A stretch of 64,000 bases of DNA from Humulus lupulus (taxonomy: Eukaryota; Streptophyta; Magnoliopsida; Rosales; Cannabaceae), in NCBI RefSeq assembly GCF_963169125.1, contig NC_084798.1, positions 198,147,481-198,211,480 of the forward strand, given 5' to 3'. The position numbers were made by a program, and so were the translations under genes. Each line of letters starts with the position of its first letter. Position 1 is the first letter of the stretch. Shown here piece after piece: positions 10,766 through 21,440 of the stretch. Below the pieces are notes generated by a model. It ran no database searches. It had not been told where the DNA came from and saw nothing but the letters and a program-made list of their open reading frames with translations.

Positions 10766-12751
10766 AACTCAAAACTACAAATTACCAATAAAATAGAAAT
10801 CAATCACATTTGCTCAATAAAACTTCTATTCACACAAATTTCAAGAAATAGCACAACATATACCAAAAATATGTAAGATATGAGAAAAAAATACAAAAAC
10901 AATCATATCTCTATTTCTTTAGGTTTTTAACTAATCTATGATATCCTTGTCTCGATTGGCGATAGTAAAAAATACCACTAGTTAAATAGAGTTGTAAACT
11001 CATTTAATAATGGACACCACTATTAACAACCTACTATTCGATCAAAATAAGAAAACAAAATCTCTTATTTTATGAGCTAGACCCATGGTTTCAATAATCA
11101 TAGATTTAGTCCTAGTAGTCACCGTAGGGGTGAGTCTAGTAGAATTTGACCTATAATTATCTATCTTTCGAAATCTAACTTTGTCAAAATAACTAATGAA
11201 CACCTTCCATAGGGGGACGAATCAAAGCGCCTCGAGGCCCCATTAAGCTATTGACTATGTTAAACCAACGGTGAAGATCGAATAAAATTCTTAAAATAAG
11301 CTCATTATAAAATTAAAAATAGTATTTTTATTATTTATTTTTAGAAAATTAATGACTATGGTTTTCCCAAAAAAAAAATTAAACAGATTAAATTTTTTAA
11401 AATCAAAGTCCTATAATTTCTTATTAATTCTAAAGTGTCACATTGAAACAAATTCAATTAAGTTAGAATTAATTTGTTGCTAATCAATATTTAGGTTTAA
11501 CTAATATAATGAACCTATACAATTAAGTCCAACTCAGGTAAATGGGCCTTAACAATTGGGCTTGTATGGAGGAGGGTTGGGTCCAGTATGTCGTTCCCAC
11601 TATAAATGCCCCTATCTTTCATACAAGGTCCAAAAGACAAGAATTTAAACCTTCGTTTTATTAATTGATTAGGCCCATTATAGTCATGCAAAGCAAATGG
11701 GCCTTCACAAATGGAATCACCCACAAGAGAGGAATTTAAACTTTACATTTTCTAATGGGCCCAAATAAAACCTATCATTTTATGAATATTTTATTTGGCA
11801 AAATACCATATATCTTACAAACATATGGGCCACTATATGCATCTAAGCCCAACTGCAAAAATACCACATATAGTGGAAACAGACATGTTATAATTAGATG
11901 GGCCTAATCATGTTACTATATGAGCAATTCTATAAATTTATGCAAAAATACCACAATTTATTTCATTTGCAAAAATACCACAATTAATTTTATAGAATTT
12001 ATAAAAAAAAATTCAAATTAATTAAATTTTTACAAAAAATAAGTCAATTTAAATGAAATTTATCAACAATTAACAATAATTAATTTAAATTTCATTTATC
12101 AACAATTAACTTGGTTTTAGGTTAATTTGAATTTTTTTTTTAATTTAAATAGGATTTATCAACAATTAACCAAAGTTAATTTAAATCCCATTTATTAAAA
12201 AATATTTTATTAATTGGTTGAAAAAAAATGATATTTTTCAAAATTTAACAAATTTTAAATTTTAAAATCAATATCTAAACTATTTTCTAAAAATATCTTG
12301 TGTTGTTACAACTATTAGCTAATATTTTAACCATTTTAAAAAATAAAATATAAATAGTTATAACAACTCTAAAATATCTCAAAATAGTTAAACAAATTCA
12401 AATATCCATAAAAATATCTAACTAACAATATTCAAATTTCAAATAATTTAAATATTAAAAACTATAGAAAAAAAAGATATTTATATTTTCAAATAAAGAT
12501 TTAATAAAAATATCAAGAATTTAAATGAAAATATCTTAAATATTTGATATCATAATTCTAATATTTTAATATATTAAAAGATTTAAAATTAAGTTGTTAG
12601 TCTATTTTTTAAATTTGAATTTGAATGTTTGTAGAAAATATCTAATTATTTAAGTCTCAACTAACAAAAATATCTTATTAAAAAAAACAATTTTAAATAC
12701 AAAACAAATCTGATATTTTTGGCTTTGATTATAAATAATAATTTTTTACAA
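10766..12751 (-). other. Leader of the copia element, part nearest gag (non-coding)
   Basis: About 2 kb between the gag start and the MULE insertion, with no credible reading frame. The half nearest gag (10.9-11.9 kb) is moderately AT-rich with several short AAATACCA repeats. From about 12.0 to 12.75 kb it is very AT-rich. It continues on the far side of the MULE at 21094-21454, so the undisturbed leader would be about 2.3 kb, long for a copia element. Confidence 0.6.
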
Positions 12752-12760
12752 TTCTTAATG
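12752..12760. other. Left target-site duplication of MULE 1
   Basis: TTCTTAATG here and TTCTTAATT at 21085-21093 match in 8 of 9 positions. A 9-bp duplication is the MULE signature. Confidence 0.75.
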
Positions 12761-12815
12761 GGTAACTACACTAATTAACCCTATATTTATAACTCTAACC
12801 CTTAGTTAAAGTTTT
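12761..12815 (+). repeat. Left terminal inverted repeat of MULE 1
   Basis: GGTAACT..ATTAACCCTATATTTATAACTCTAACCC is readable here, and its imperfect inverted match ends at 21084. The right copy carries about 10 extra bases after the TTTATA block. Confidence 0.7.
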
Positions 12816-12879
12816 TCACATTTTTGACTCTTTAAGACAAAATTACCCCTTTGTTAAACAAATAATTAGAAACAACCCT

Positions 12880-13275
12880 ATTTCTGTTTCACTCTTCTCA
12901 TCCCCTTCCCGTTGAAAACCCTCCCTCCCAAACCCAACTATCTTCCTGTCGAAGCTGCGGCTGCGGTGGTGTTGTCGTCTCCGGCCAGCACCCACCTCGT
13001 CCCACACCGATGCATGTCCTCCCAGTTGCGTCATCATCTCCACAGCCACATTTTTTTCTTACCCATTTAGTTTTCAGCCCCTTTTACACTCTTCCTTCTC
13101 TCTCTCTCAAATCTACCACAGCCCCCATCCCCTCCGCTTGCTCCCGACCCCACGAACCCACATTGCTGCCTCGCGGTGCTTCGCAGCCATATCGTCGAGC
13201 CCACATCGCCAGAGCCCAAGGTTTACAACACCTAAGACCCCACACTCCCCTTGCAAGCCCGATACCCTAGTCCAA
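12880..13275. other. C-rich subterminal tract of MULE 1
   Basis: About 400 bp, strikingly rich in C and poor in A/T compared with its surroundings, made of CCC, CACC and TCTCC runs. It may be a 5' untranslated or first exon of the ULP1-like gene: AAGGTATTG at 13274-13282 would allow a splice donor. It may equally be a captured host fragment. The 86- and 72-codon open stretches here look like low-complexity accidents. Confidence 0.4.
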
Positions 13276-13464
13276 GGTATTGTTGTTGGGATCCCTTGTT
13301 GTTATATTATTTATTACTCCTTTGTTTATTTTGAATTTGTCATATTGATGCTTTGAGATTTGATGGTTGTGGTTGGAAACATGTTAGAAGAATGTAAGGT
13401 TTGGACTTTGGTTAAATTTCTAACTACTTGAGGCATGTTTTAATTGGGAAATAAGAAGTGAATT

Positions 13465-13785
13465 TAGTGTGAATTTGGTGTGAAGTGAAGTTGTTGTGAA
13501 CCATATGTAATTTCAGTGTGAACAATGTGTGAAATTGGTGTGAACCATGTGTGATTGTGGTGTGAATTTAGTGTGAACCATGTATGAAGTGAAGTTGGTG
13601 TGAACCATGTGTGATTTTAGTGTGAATAGTGTGTGAATTTGGTGTGAATAATGTGTGAACGATGTGCGAACCATGTTTTGAAATTATGATGAACAATGTG
13701 AGAATGATGTGTGAACCATGTGTGAATTTGGTGTGAATAGTGTGTGAACCATGTTCTGAACTTATGGTGAATAATGTGTGAATTA
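13465..13785. repeat. MULE 1 tandem array a (11-bp unit)
   Basis: A run of degenerate 11-bp units of form NNTGTGAAYYN, for example ATGTGTGAACC and TGGTGTGAATT. The same unit, always with TGTGAA on the plus strand, recurs at 14310-14455, 17090-17310, 17560-17692 and 20340-20580 and nowhere outside the element. Confidence 0.85.
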
Positions 13786-13789
13786 TAAA

Positions 13790-13830
13790 AGGAAACTACA
13801 CTAACTAACCCTATTATAAAACTGCACGGC
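13790..13830 (+). repeat. Internal copy of the MULE 1 terminal repeat
   Basis: GGAAACTACACTAACTAACC followed by CTATTATAAAAC closely repeats the left terminus at 12761 (GGTAACTACACTAATTAACC, CTATATTTATAAC). It lies directly after array a. The 13831-14309 stretch that follows is AT-rich and has no feature I can name. Confidence 0.6.
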
Positions 13831-14309
13831 CTCAATTTCTAGTGTGTATATATCTCTTTTTGTTTATTGTAATAAATTTATTAGCATATTATGTATGATA
13901 TATAAGTGAAAATCAATTGTGGAAGGAACTTGTAACTCAAATGCACTAGTTTGTTATCAAATATATGAATGAGTATTATCAAATGCCAAACATGCTCAAA
14001 GTAGCTAAAGAATAGGTACCATATTTATCTCCATTGTTTTTAATTGAATCCTTATGGAGTGTGTACTTCACAACAATTTATGTTATTTTAATGTTTATAT
14101 GTGAATTTAATTGAAAAACTAGTATCTTTTAATGATATAAAAAAACTCATTTGAAATATCATTTTATTTCTGCAGAATGTAAGTAATATTTTTTTAGGTT
14201 TTGGGTTTTTGATTGAGAAATATCTTAGCTCAAGCAAGACCAACAGTGGGATGGCTTATGGATTATTATGTATATATATTTGTTAAATACTAACTTTGTT
14301 AGAATTTTG

Positions 14310-14455
14310 TGTGAATAGAGGTGAATTTAGTGTGAACTATGTCTGAATTTGGTGTGAATTATGTGTGAGGTTGGTGTGAATTTGGGTGAGCTATGCGTGA
14401 ACCATGTGTGAATAATGTGTGAACCGTATGTGAAGAAAGTGTGAATATATCTGAG
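14310..14455. repeat. MULE 1 tandem array b (11-bp unit)
   Basis: Further GTGTGAATT/GTGTGAACC units immediately before the ULP1-like gene. The open frame of the first exon runs back into the array, so the true start codon is probably the ATG at 14492 or 14561. Confidence 0.75.
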
Positions 14456-16953
14456 TTATGTATTAAGCGCTTATTTAATTTACCTTTTCAAATGTCACTC
14501 CTCATGCTTCCTACTGAAAGGCATTATCCAACAAAGGCTGCGTATAGGGGAGGGAGCATTATGAGTACAATAATAACGAAGTTCACGACATTTGACTTGT
14601 TGGAACAAGCGAAACAGTCACCATTCAAGCAATTCTTCTTAGCTCCGCCTCTACAATATTCTGGAGTTATTATTCACCAGTTACTGCTTAGGAGAGTTGT
14701 TGGTAGAGGAAAGAACGAATACTGCTTGAATTTTAAGATTTGTGGTCAGAATACAAGGTTTGGAATTAGTGAATTTGGTTTGATCACTGGATTGAATTGT
14801 GGAATTTCTCCGGATCATGCAAAGTATAAAGAAATGACCAAGAGTAAAAGACTTCTCCAGACATACTTGAGCAATAAAGAATGTTTGTCTTCTGAAGAGT
14901 TGGAAGATGGATTCAAAAGGTGCGATGTGAAAGAAGACGTATGGAAATTAGGTCTATGTTTTTTGGTAGACTCTCTTTTATTACCTAGTGAACCAAAGAA
15001 GAAATGCTTTATTGATGTCCTTTCCATGGTGGAAAATGAAGATGACTTCTTCAACTATCCTTGGGGGAGATTATCGTACGAGAAGACATTATTCAGCTTG
15101 ACAAAAGATATGGAAATGCTAAGGAATAAATACGTGAAGAATGTTGAGCAAAAGAGAAAAAGACCAGCACCTCAGTACACAATTTATGGTTATGCCATTG
15201 CTCTGCAATATTGGGCCTATGAAATTTTCACAAAGTTCTCTGCATTTGCTGATCAACAACCCCTTGCCTTTCCAAGAATGCTTAGCTGGTCAGCGCATAA
15301 AACGTTGAAAGAGAAAGATATTGAAGGTGTATTTAAGAAAAAAAGTGTAAGTCGTTAAGATTTTATTTGAGTTCGTGATTTATAAGTAATGTTTATACCT
15401 TATTAATTTATTATTTTGTTGCAGAATCTTGTGAAGGCCATGCTCAATCCAAGACCCAAAGAGAAAGAATTTCATGACTCTATTATTCAAGGACCAGATG
15501 AACTACTCATGGGACGTGTTATTAGCTTTGTAGACGATGATGTGGAATTGGAGTTTGAAAGGGAAAAACGTGAGGAATCGTCATGAGCAAGACCAGAAAG
15601 AGATACCAACTCCAATTAACACCCACCACGAAAAGTTGTTAGCTGATATTGACACTTTGAAAAGTAACCAACAAAGAATGGAGGAGAAGTTGGATTATCT
15701 AATTGAATTAGTGCTCTCGCAACGTAAAGGTAGTGATTCTGAGGATTCATTATCAGATGAGCATCTTGCTTCACCACACCGTACATTTATTATGGAGCAC
15801 GTTATTGGAGAAGATAGCCCTAGCTGTAAGGTGGTATCTCCTGAAGATATGGCTGGGGTGGAATTCAAGAGAAGGAGGGTTCCAACGAAAAGAATTTTTG
15901 GTTCCGAGTTTACTGATCCAACTAGGAAGAAAAAGAAAGCAAAGACAATAGTAACTGATCCTTGTGAAATTAATCCCCTACAGCCATATGACGAAAAGCA
16001 AATGAGATGTTTTAAGAAACGGGTAATTGGTTCAAAAAAGAATGATAAGCCTATTTCTCTCTTGGCTGGTTCGTGCACAGCGAAATGGTTTATTCAGCTA
16101 CTTACACCATGTACATGGCTGGACGGACTGGTAAGACTACTGAAATAATTTTTTTAAAAAATATATATAATTTGAATGTGATGTATATATACTTATAATA
16201 TTTGGCATGCATCACATTGATGCAGCTTTAGGGTTGATGAAAGAACGAGTGTACACTTACAAGAAGACTTACTCCGAAAGATTCACCATCGTGGATTCTA
16301 TGTTCCAACAGTTCTTCGAACCACATTGGGAACAATTCAAAAAGAGGAAAATCAAATCAAGCTACATTTGGCCAAAAGAAGTTCTTGATTACTTGGTAGG
16401 TGATGATAACAATTTCAAAAGGAGTTGGAAAGACATTGACGATGTTTTTACCCCGATTAATTTTTTTGGGACACATTGGGTGTTGCTAGAGATATCATTG
16501 ACAAGCTATCTTATAAAAGCTTATGACTCTGATATCACTGTGGTCTCCAACAAGGAGTTTGAGAATAAAATGAGCAGATGGGGAAAAATGCTACCATTTC
16601 TAATTCAATCCAGTGGGCTGTTAAGCCATAGGAAAGATGTCCAACTACAAGCAGAGAAAGTGCGTTTTGAGTTCACAAGACTTGGCACAGAAAAAGTGCC
16701 ACAGACCAAAACTAGGTATAACTCTGTTAACCATATTTATATTGCAAATAATCACTATGGTCTTCCAATAATTAAAAAACTTTATTTCCTTTGCAGTGGC
16801 GATTGTGGGGTATATGTCATCAAACACCTGGAGTACTTGTTAGCCAAAAAACCGCTATCCGAAGTAAATGACAACAACATGGATTTCTTTAGAAAAAAGA
16901 CTTGTGTAGATTTGTTTTACCATAACTTACAAACATATTTGTCTTTTATTTAA
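14441..16953 (+). pseudogene. ULP1-like cysteine protease gene of MULE 1 (DUF1985 plus C48 peptidase)
   Basis: A multi-exon gene. Exon 1 (to 15346) encodes a DUF1985-type domain with LNFKICGQNTRFGISEFGLITGL and FFNYPWGRLSYEKTLFSL. Donor GTAAGT at 15347 and acceptor TTGCAG at 15424 give exon 2 in phase. Exon 2 meets a stop at 15584-15586 and continues one frame over (15537-16148) with a Lys/Arg-rich linker and WFIQLLTPCTWL. The last part (16207-16953) is the C48 peptidase: His in GTHWVL, Asp in KAYDSD, Cys in SGDCGVYVIKH. A third intron, 16716-16796 (81 bp, GTATAA to TTGCAG), is an exact multiple of three with no stop. C48 enzymes process SUMO or remove it from proteins. One frameshift and a doubtful acceptor near 16211 suggest decay, but the catalytic residues are intact. 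Confidence 0.8.
16207..16953 (+). other. C48 peptidase domain of the MULE 1 ULP1-like gene
   Basis: Open frame of 248 codons (221 after removing the 27-codon intron). His-90, Asp-107 and Cys-200 of this frame are spaced as in ULP1/SENP peptidases. The start, HHIDAALGLMKERV, matches MQHIDEALWGIRKR in the second MULE and precedes the same YTPLN/FTPIN...HW block in both. Confidence 0.88.
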
Positions 16954-17089
16954 ATATATATGTATCTTACTTTTGAATGTATGAAGAAACTATGTCAACT
17001 TCATCTCATTAAATGGTATTGAATGACTTCGTTTATTTCATCTTAATGGTGGAATGGATAAATCTTTGTCACTTTTATCTTATTAAGTT

Positions 17090-17310
17090 ATGCGTGAATT
17101 GGGTGTGAATTAAGTGTGAATCAGGATTGAAATATGTGTGAATCGGGATTGAAATATGTGTGAATCAGGTGTGAACTATGTGTGAATTAGGTGTGAATTA
17201 AGTTTGAACCAGGTGTCAATTATGTGTGAATTATGTGTGAACCGCGTGTGAAATATGTGTGAATCATGTGTGAACTATGTGTGAATTAGGTGTGAATTAA
17301 GTGTGAACAT
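17090..17310. repeat. MULE 1 tandem array c (11-bp unit)
   Basis: Clean 11-bp units (ATGTGTGAATT, AGGTGTGAATT, AAGTGTGAACC, CGCGTGTGAA) lie beyond the 3' end of the ULP1-like gene, in the gap between the two convergent genes. Confidence 0.9.
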
Positions 17311-17430
17311 ATACTGCGGTCGCAGGATGTCATTCCTGCGGTCGCAGGAATGTCCTAGAAATGCCAAAACTTTTATGGAATTGCGGCCGCAAGACACCCT
17401 TCCTGCGGTCGCAGAAATTGCTTCGAAACA
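17311..17430. repeat. G+C-rich palindrome island inside MULE 1
   Basis: CTGCGGTCGCAG occurs at 17314-17325, 17336-17347 and 17403-17414, and the perfect palindrome TTGCGGCCGCAA at 17381-17392. The island separates arrays c and d and is far richer in G+C than the DNA around it. The stretch 17431-17559 after it shows nothing I recognise. Confidence 0.75.
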
Positions 17431-17559
17431 CCGTTTTCTACCAATTTTTGTCATTTTTTCAATTTTCCCCATGTTTCCACACCTAAGTCACCTAATCCCT
17501 TCGACACCTAATACTTTACCTGAAAAATACATAGATAAACAAGTCTAAAACTCATTTAT

Positions 17560-17692
17560 CATGAATTAAGTGTGAACCAGGCGTCAATTATGTGCGAATT
17601 ATGTGTGAACCGCGTGTGAAATATGTGTGAATCAGATGTGAACTATGTGTGAATTATGTGTGATTTACGTGCATGTATGAATTAGGTGTGTC
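17560..17692. repeat. MULE 1 tandem array d (11-bp unit)
   Basis: More AATTAAGTGTGAACC-type units, ending about 100 bp from the 3' end of the MURA gene. Its order of variants (GTGTCAATTATG, then GAACCGCGTGTGAAATATG) repeats that in array c, which suggests segmental duplication of the array. Confidence 0.85.
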
Positions 17693-17793
17693 TGAAACAA
17701 CAAACTTTAACACAAAAAGTCGTATTACTGAACCAATCTAAAAATTCAAATTCCGCAATTGAAGAGTACAAAGTAAAACAATAAAAATACAAA

Positions 17794-20172
17794 CTAAGCA
17801 TGTCTAGACGGCGGGGGACAAACAGTGGTGCAAGACACACGATTGTGGCCCAGGACACCACATCTACTACATCTATGTTGTTTGCTATTCTTCTCACCCT
17901 TTGATAAACGTCGTTTCTTCTTTGGACGACCAGCCTTCTGCTTCACTAAAGGAGGAGCTATCATCATACTTCCTATGTCATTTGGTATCACCCAAGATTC
18001 TTCATTACCCAGCGTATATACAGATCCACCATAGGATGACAACCACACTTCAACTGTGTAGAATCTGGAGCATAAACTATATGGACTAATGCCACGATCT
18101 CGAGCACCAGCTAGAGCGTGTTCACAAGGAAGACCTGTCAAATCAAATCTTCTACAACTACATGTTTTCCTCCTCAGGTCGACATCTCCATCAAGATCAC
18201 CATCCAATAATGTTATTTCATACTAACTAGACGGAAAAGGGAACGAGGTAGTGGACTTGTCTGCTAACTTTCGCAAATCAGCTTCCACTTCTGTGGCAAG
18301 AGGACCTGTAGCCGCTGATGCTGCAGTTCGACGCTCAAGAAACCATTTTTGTAAAGTGTGCCTCATAAATTCCATGAGACAAGTAATTGGCCACCCATGT
18401 GCCTCAGCAATGACATTGTTCCAGCTTTCGGCAATACCTGTAGTCATTAAATTATATCGATGACCAGGAAAGAAAGAACGAGCCCACTTTTCAAAACCCA
18501 CTTGATTCTCTAAGTATTGAGCAATTGCAAGATCTTTGAATTTAATCTTCTCAAAATGGCGTAAAAACTCTCGCTTTCTATAAGCTTTCGCTGCAAGGAA
18601 GAATTCTTCATGGCAATGGTCAGTTTTGAACTTCGCACGGATATTCATGCTAAGATGATTTATACAAGCACCGTGGTGTGCCTCAGGAAAATTTTTAGTC
18701 AAGGCACTTGCTATACTAGTATGTCTATCAGACACGAATACTAGATTCTCCACTTCACCAATCGCTTCCTTCAACCTCAGTAGAAAATACAACCATGAGT
18801 CATTATTCTCTGAGTCAACTACTGAAAATGCAATTGGATATATTTGCTTGTTAGCATCTTGTCCCATGGCACATAACAAAGTACCTCCACACCGAGTAGT
18901 CAAGAAGGTTCCATCTACCCATATAACTGGGCGAATATATGTTTTAAACCCCATTATAGAAACACCTAAGGCCATGAAGCAATATTTGAACCTACCTTCA
19001 TTGTCCATCTGAAAATGAGTAACAGTTCCAGGATTTTTTTGCTCCATCATGTATAGAAATGAGGGAAGTTTCTGAAATGATGATTCTGGTGTACCTCTTA
19101 TGTAAGCCAATGCATGCTCTCGACACCTCCAAGCTTTAGCATAGCTTATATGAACTCCATATGATAAACTCATATCTTTTACAACTGACCTTGGCTTGTA
19201 ATTAACATTATCACCCTCAAATTTTCTCCTTATGACATGTCCAATAAGCCATGGGGATGCCTGACGGTGATCTTTATGTCGAACATCCAATGAACATGTG
19301 TGTTCACCGAAAAATTTACGAACCTCGAACATATTGGAATTAACCAATTTTGTAGCCCTCAACCTCCATTTGCATTTATCATCAACACATACTGTACACC
19401 ATATATTTTTCGCAGACTTCTTTACTTTAAACTCAAAGTTTTTCTTTAATGCATAAAGATGGAGTTTCATCTTCAACTCTTGATTGTTCTCAAATATTTG
19501 ACCCTCTTTTATTTCCCACGAATTGATACTCGAAGAAGATGTCAGTAATTGAGCTGTTGAGGCTGAAGTAGAGCCTTTTTCCCCTTGATTCAACAAAAGT
19601 GGAGTACTCCATAGATTATCTTCACCAACCTGTCTTACTTTACGACCTATATTATTTGAGGAATCATGGCTCTTCAATACTTCATTGGAGGTTGACTGTT
19701 GTAAATTATGCTTCACAAGTACACCATTGCAGGTAGGCCTATCAATATTTCCATTATCATCTGAGCTTAATGCATCATTATTATCATCATCACAATTGTC
19801 TTGATTGCCATCTGCATCATTATTATCATCATCACAATTGTCTTCATTGCCATCAATGCAAAAATCATCATTCACTTTGGTTTCAACTGGAGGAATAGTA
19901 TACAACTCACGTGTTTTAGTAACCAAAGGATTATAACTTCTCTTCTCTATAGTAGACACACATAGGGGTGTCCGATGATTGATATATGTTCCTATCTCAT
20001 CAAGAAAAAAAGCAACATCATCATCCTTACTAATCAAAGATGGAGGGATACCTTTACTTCCAAAATGATAGATTACATTTAAGTCAAGATCAATACGAGA
20101 CTTGTTAGCTCCGATTAAAGTATACAATTGATCAACAAGACTATTGTAAGTGATAGTCTTTGGCACCTTCAT
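17794..20172 (-). pseudogene. MURA-type Mutator transposase of MULE 1 (single internal stop)
   Basis: A frame of 793 codons starts with Met at 20172. In order: a PB1-like fold (residues about 1-60), an acidic Asp/Asn-rich linker (about 100-145), the MuDR zinc-binding segment (WCTVCVDDKCKWRLRATK...EHTCSLDVRHKDHRQAS, about 257-310), and the DDE transposase with WVDGTF (about 417) and FVSDRH (about 479) and AESWNN near 581. Then a SWIM zinc finger CSCRRFDLTGLPCEHA (about 670) and a C-terminal CCHC knuckle CSRCGVLGHNRVSC (about 764). A TAG at 18223-18225, between the DDE domain and SWIM finger, is the only break. The protein binds the element ends and catalyses cut-and-paste movement. One stop suggests recent loss of activity or occasional readthrough. 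Confidence 0.92.
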
Positions 20173-20339
20173 ACCCTAGCTTTGTTTAGCACTAAATGAC
20201 CAACCTTCGTTCAAAACTTGTTCCCACGATCCATTATATAACACCACAATATTTATATGTGTTTGAACTATATAACATATGACAAAAGGTTCGAAATCCA
20301 AAGGTTATTAGGTAAAACTAGCCAAAAGAAATAAGAAAT

Positions 20340-20590
20340 AAATGTGTGAAGCAAGCATGTGTAAAGCATGTGTGAACCAAGTGTGAAACGTGTGTGAATC
20401 GTGTGTGAATTATGTGTGAACCAAGTGTGAATCATATGTGAACCAAATGTGAATCATGTGTTAAGTACTCGTGAACCAAGTATGAATCATGTGTGAACAA
20501 AGTGTGAACGCAGTGACCTAAATCGCGAAAATGTGAACCAAGTGTGAATAATGTGTGAACAAAGTGACCTAAATCGCGAAAATCATTCGA
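20340..20590. repeat. MULE 1 tandem array e (11-bp unit) with a 20-bp direct repeat
   Basis: TGTGAA units upstream of the MURA start. Within the array GTGACCTAAATCGCGAAAAT occurs at 20513-20532 and again at 20564-20583. The MURA promoter must lie in or beyond this array. Confidence 0.8.
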
Positions 20591-21030
20591 AAATTCGTCA
20601 TCTCAACATAAAATTATTTCTTTTCACAGATTTTTTAGTGTATAGTGGCTCCAAAATTCTATTTAAACTATTACACAAGACACCCATAACCTATAAATAA
20701 AAAAAAACTTACTCATTATCAAATCAAATGTTCAAACTTCTTCAAGTTTGGGAGAATCTTCAATCTTCTTCAACTTGGGTGAGAAGAAAAAAAAATTATG
20801 ATAGATTACATCATTTTCCAAATCTTTGTGAGAAGAAAAATTGTGATGATTTCTCTTTGATGATGATTTGAGAGAGAGGGAGAAGGAAGAGTGTTTGTTC
20901 TCTTTATGAGAGAGAAGGGGCTGAAGACGAAATGGGAAGGGAAAAAATGGGAGGAAGAAGCCTAATGTTAATAAGGGTAAGCTAGTCTTTTCACATGGGT
21001 ATAGGGTTAAAAATATGAGAAACATTAATG
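20591..21030. other. Right subterminal region of MULE 1, purine-rich
   Basis: Non-coding. About 20825-20980 is rich in G and A (GAGAGAGAGGGAGAAGGAAG); on the other strand this is a pyrimidine tract as seen in many plant 5' leaders, so it may be the MURA 5' leader. Confidence 0.4.
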
Positions 21031-21084
21031 TGGGGTTAGAGTTAGTATTACCCTATAAAATAGGGTCATTTCATAGAGTTCCCC
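21031..21084 (-). repeat. Right terminal inverted repeat of MULE 1
   Basis: Ends GAGTTCCCC at 21084. On the minus strand it reads GGGGAACTCTATGAAATGACC, CTATTTTATAGGG, ACTAACTCTAACCC and pairs with the left end at 12761. The target duplication TTCTTAATT follows at 21085-21093. Confidence 0.7.
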
Positions 21085-21093
21085 TTCTTAATT

Positions 21094-21440
21094 TTCTTTT
21101 TTTTTTTAAAAATGATGAACAGTACCCGTCCGTACTGGCGCATGCACAGGGCTGGGGTGTGCACGCACGCATGGGAGCCAGTGCAAATTTAAAAAAAAAA
21201 AAAATTGAGCAATTTTTCAAACTAAAACCATTTTCTAATTAATTTTTAACATGTTTTTACACAAAATAAAGCACATATAAAAATTAATAGCATAGAAAAC
21301 ACAACAAAATAACCAAAAAATTGCTAAAATTCACATAAAATCAATATGTTCATAAAAACATGAAACCATCCAATTATTCAAACATATCAAATAATCCAAT
21401 TTTAAACATGTTCATGCATGAAAATAAAATATTACCAAAA
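21094..21440 (-). other. Leader of the copia element, part nearest the 5' LTR
   Basis: Non-coding and AT-rich, except for a G+C-rich patch at about 21121-21186 with two near-repeats of a GCGCATGC / GCACGCATG sequence. It joins the 10766-12751 leader once the MULE is removed. Confidence 0.55.

Larger units (their letters stand above)
12761..21084. mobile_element. MULE 1: Kaonashi-like element with ULP1-like protease and MURA transposase
   Basis: An 8.3-kb DNA transposon inserted in the copia leader. The left end (GGTAACT... with ACCCTATATTTATA and ACTCTAACCC) and the reverse complement of the right end (GGGGAACT... with ACCCTATTTTATA and ACTCTAACCC) form imperfect inverted repeats over about 50 bp, flanked by a near-perfect 9-bp duplication. 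Inside are a spliced ULP1-like gene on plus (about 14441-16953) and a MURA transposase gene on minus (20172-17794), convergent. Five arrays of an 11-bp repeat fill the ends and the gap between genes. Kaonashi is the name in the literature for MULEs carrying ULP1-like genes; the match rests on gene content. Confidence 0.88.

Noticed and set aside
11515..11724. Minus-strand frame of 69 codons in the copia leader
   Set aside because: Short, without homology or codon bias I can see, inside non-coding AT-rich leader.
13617..13835. Minus-strand frame rich in His/Trp/Phe/Thr
   Set aside because: It is only the translation of the 11-bp repeat.
15695..16078. Minus-strand frame of 127 codons in the ULP1-like linker
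   Set aside because: Shadow of the Lys/Arg-rich coding strand, with Phe runs from AAA/GAA codons.
17090..17692. Regular short repeats that could suggest a CRISPR-like array
   Set aside because: The units are contiguous and degenerate with no unique spacers, lie inside a plant transposon and recur in five places in it.
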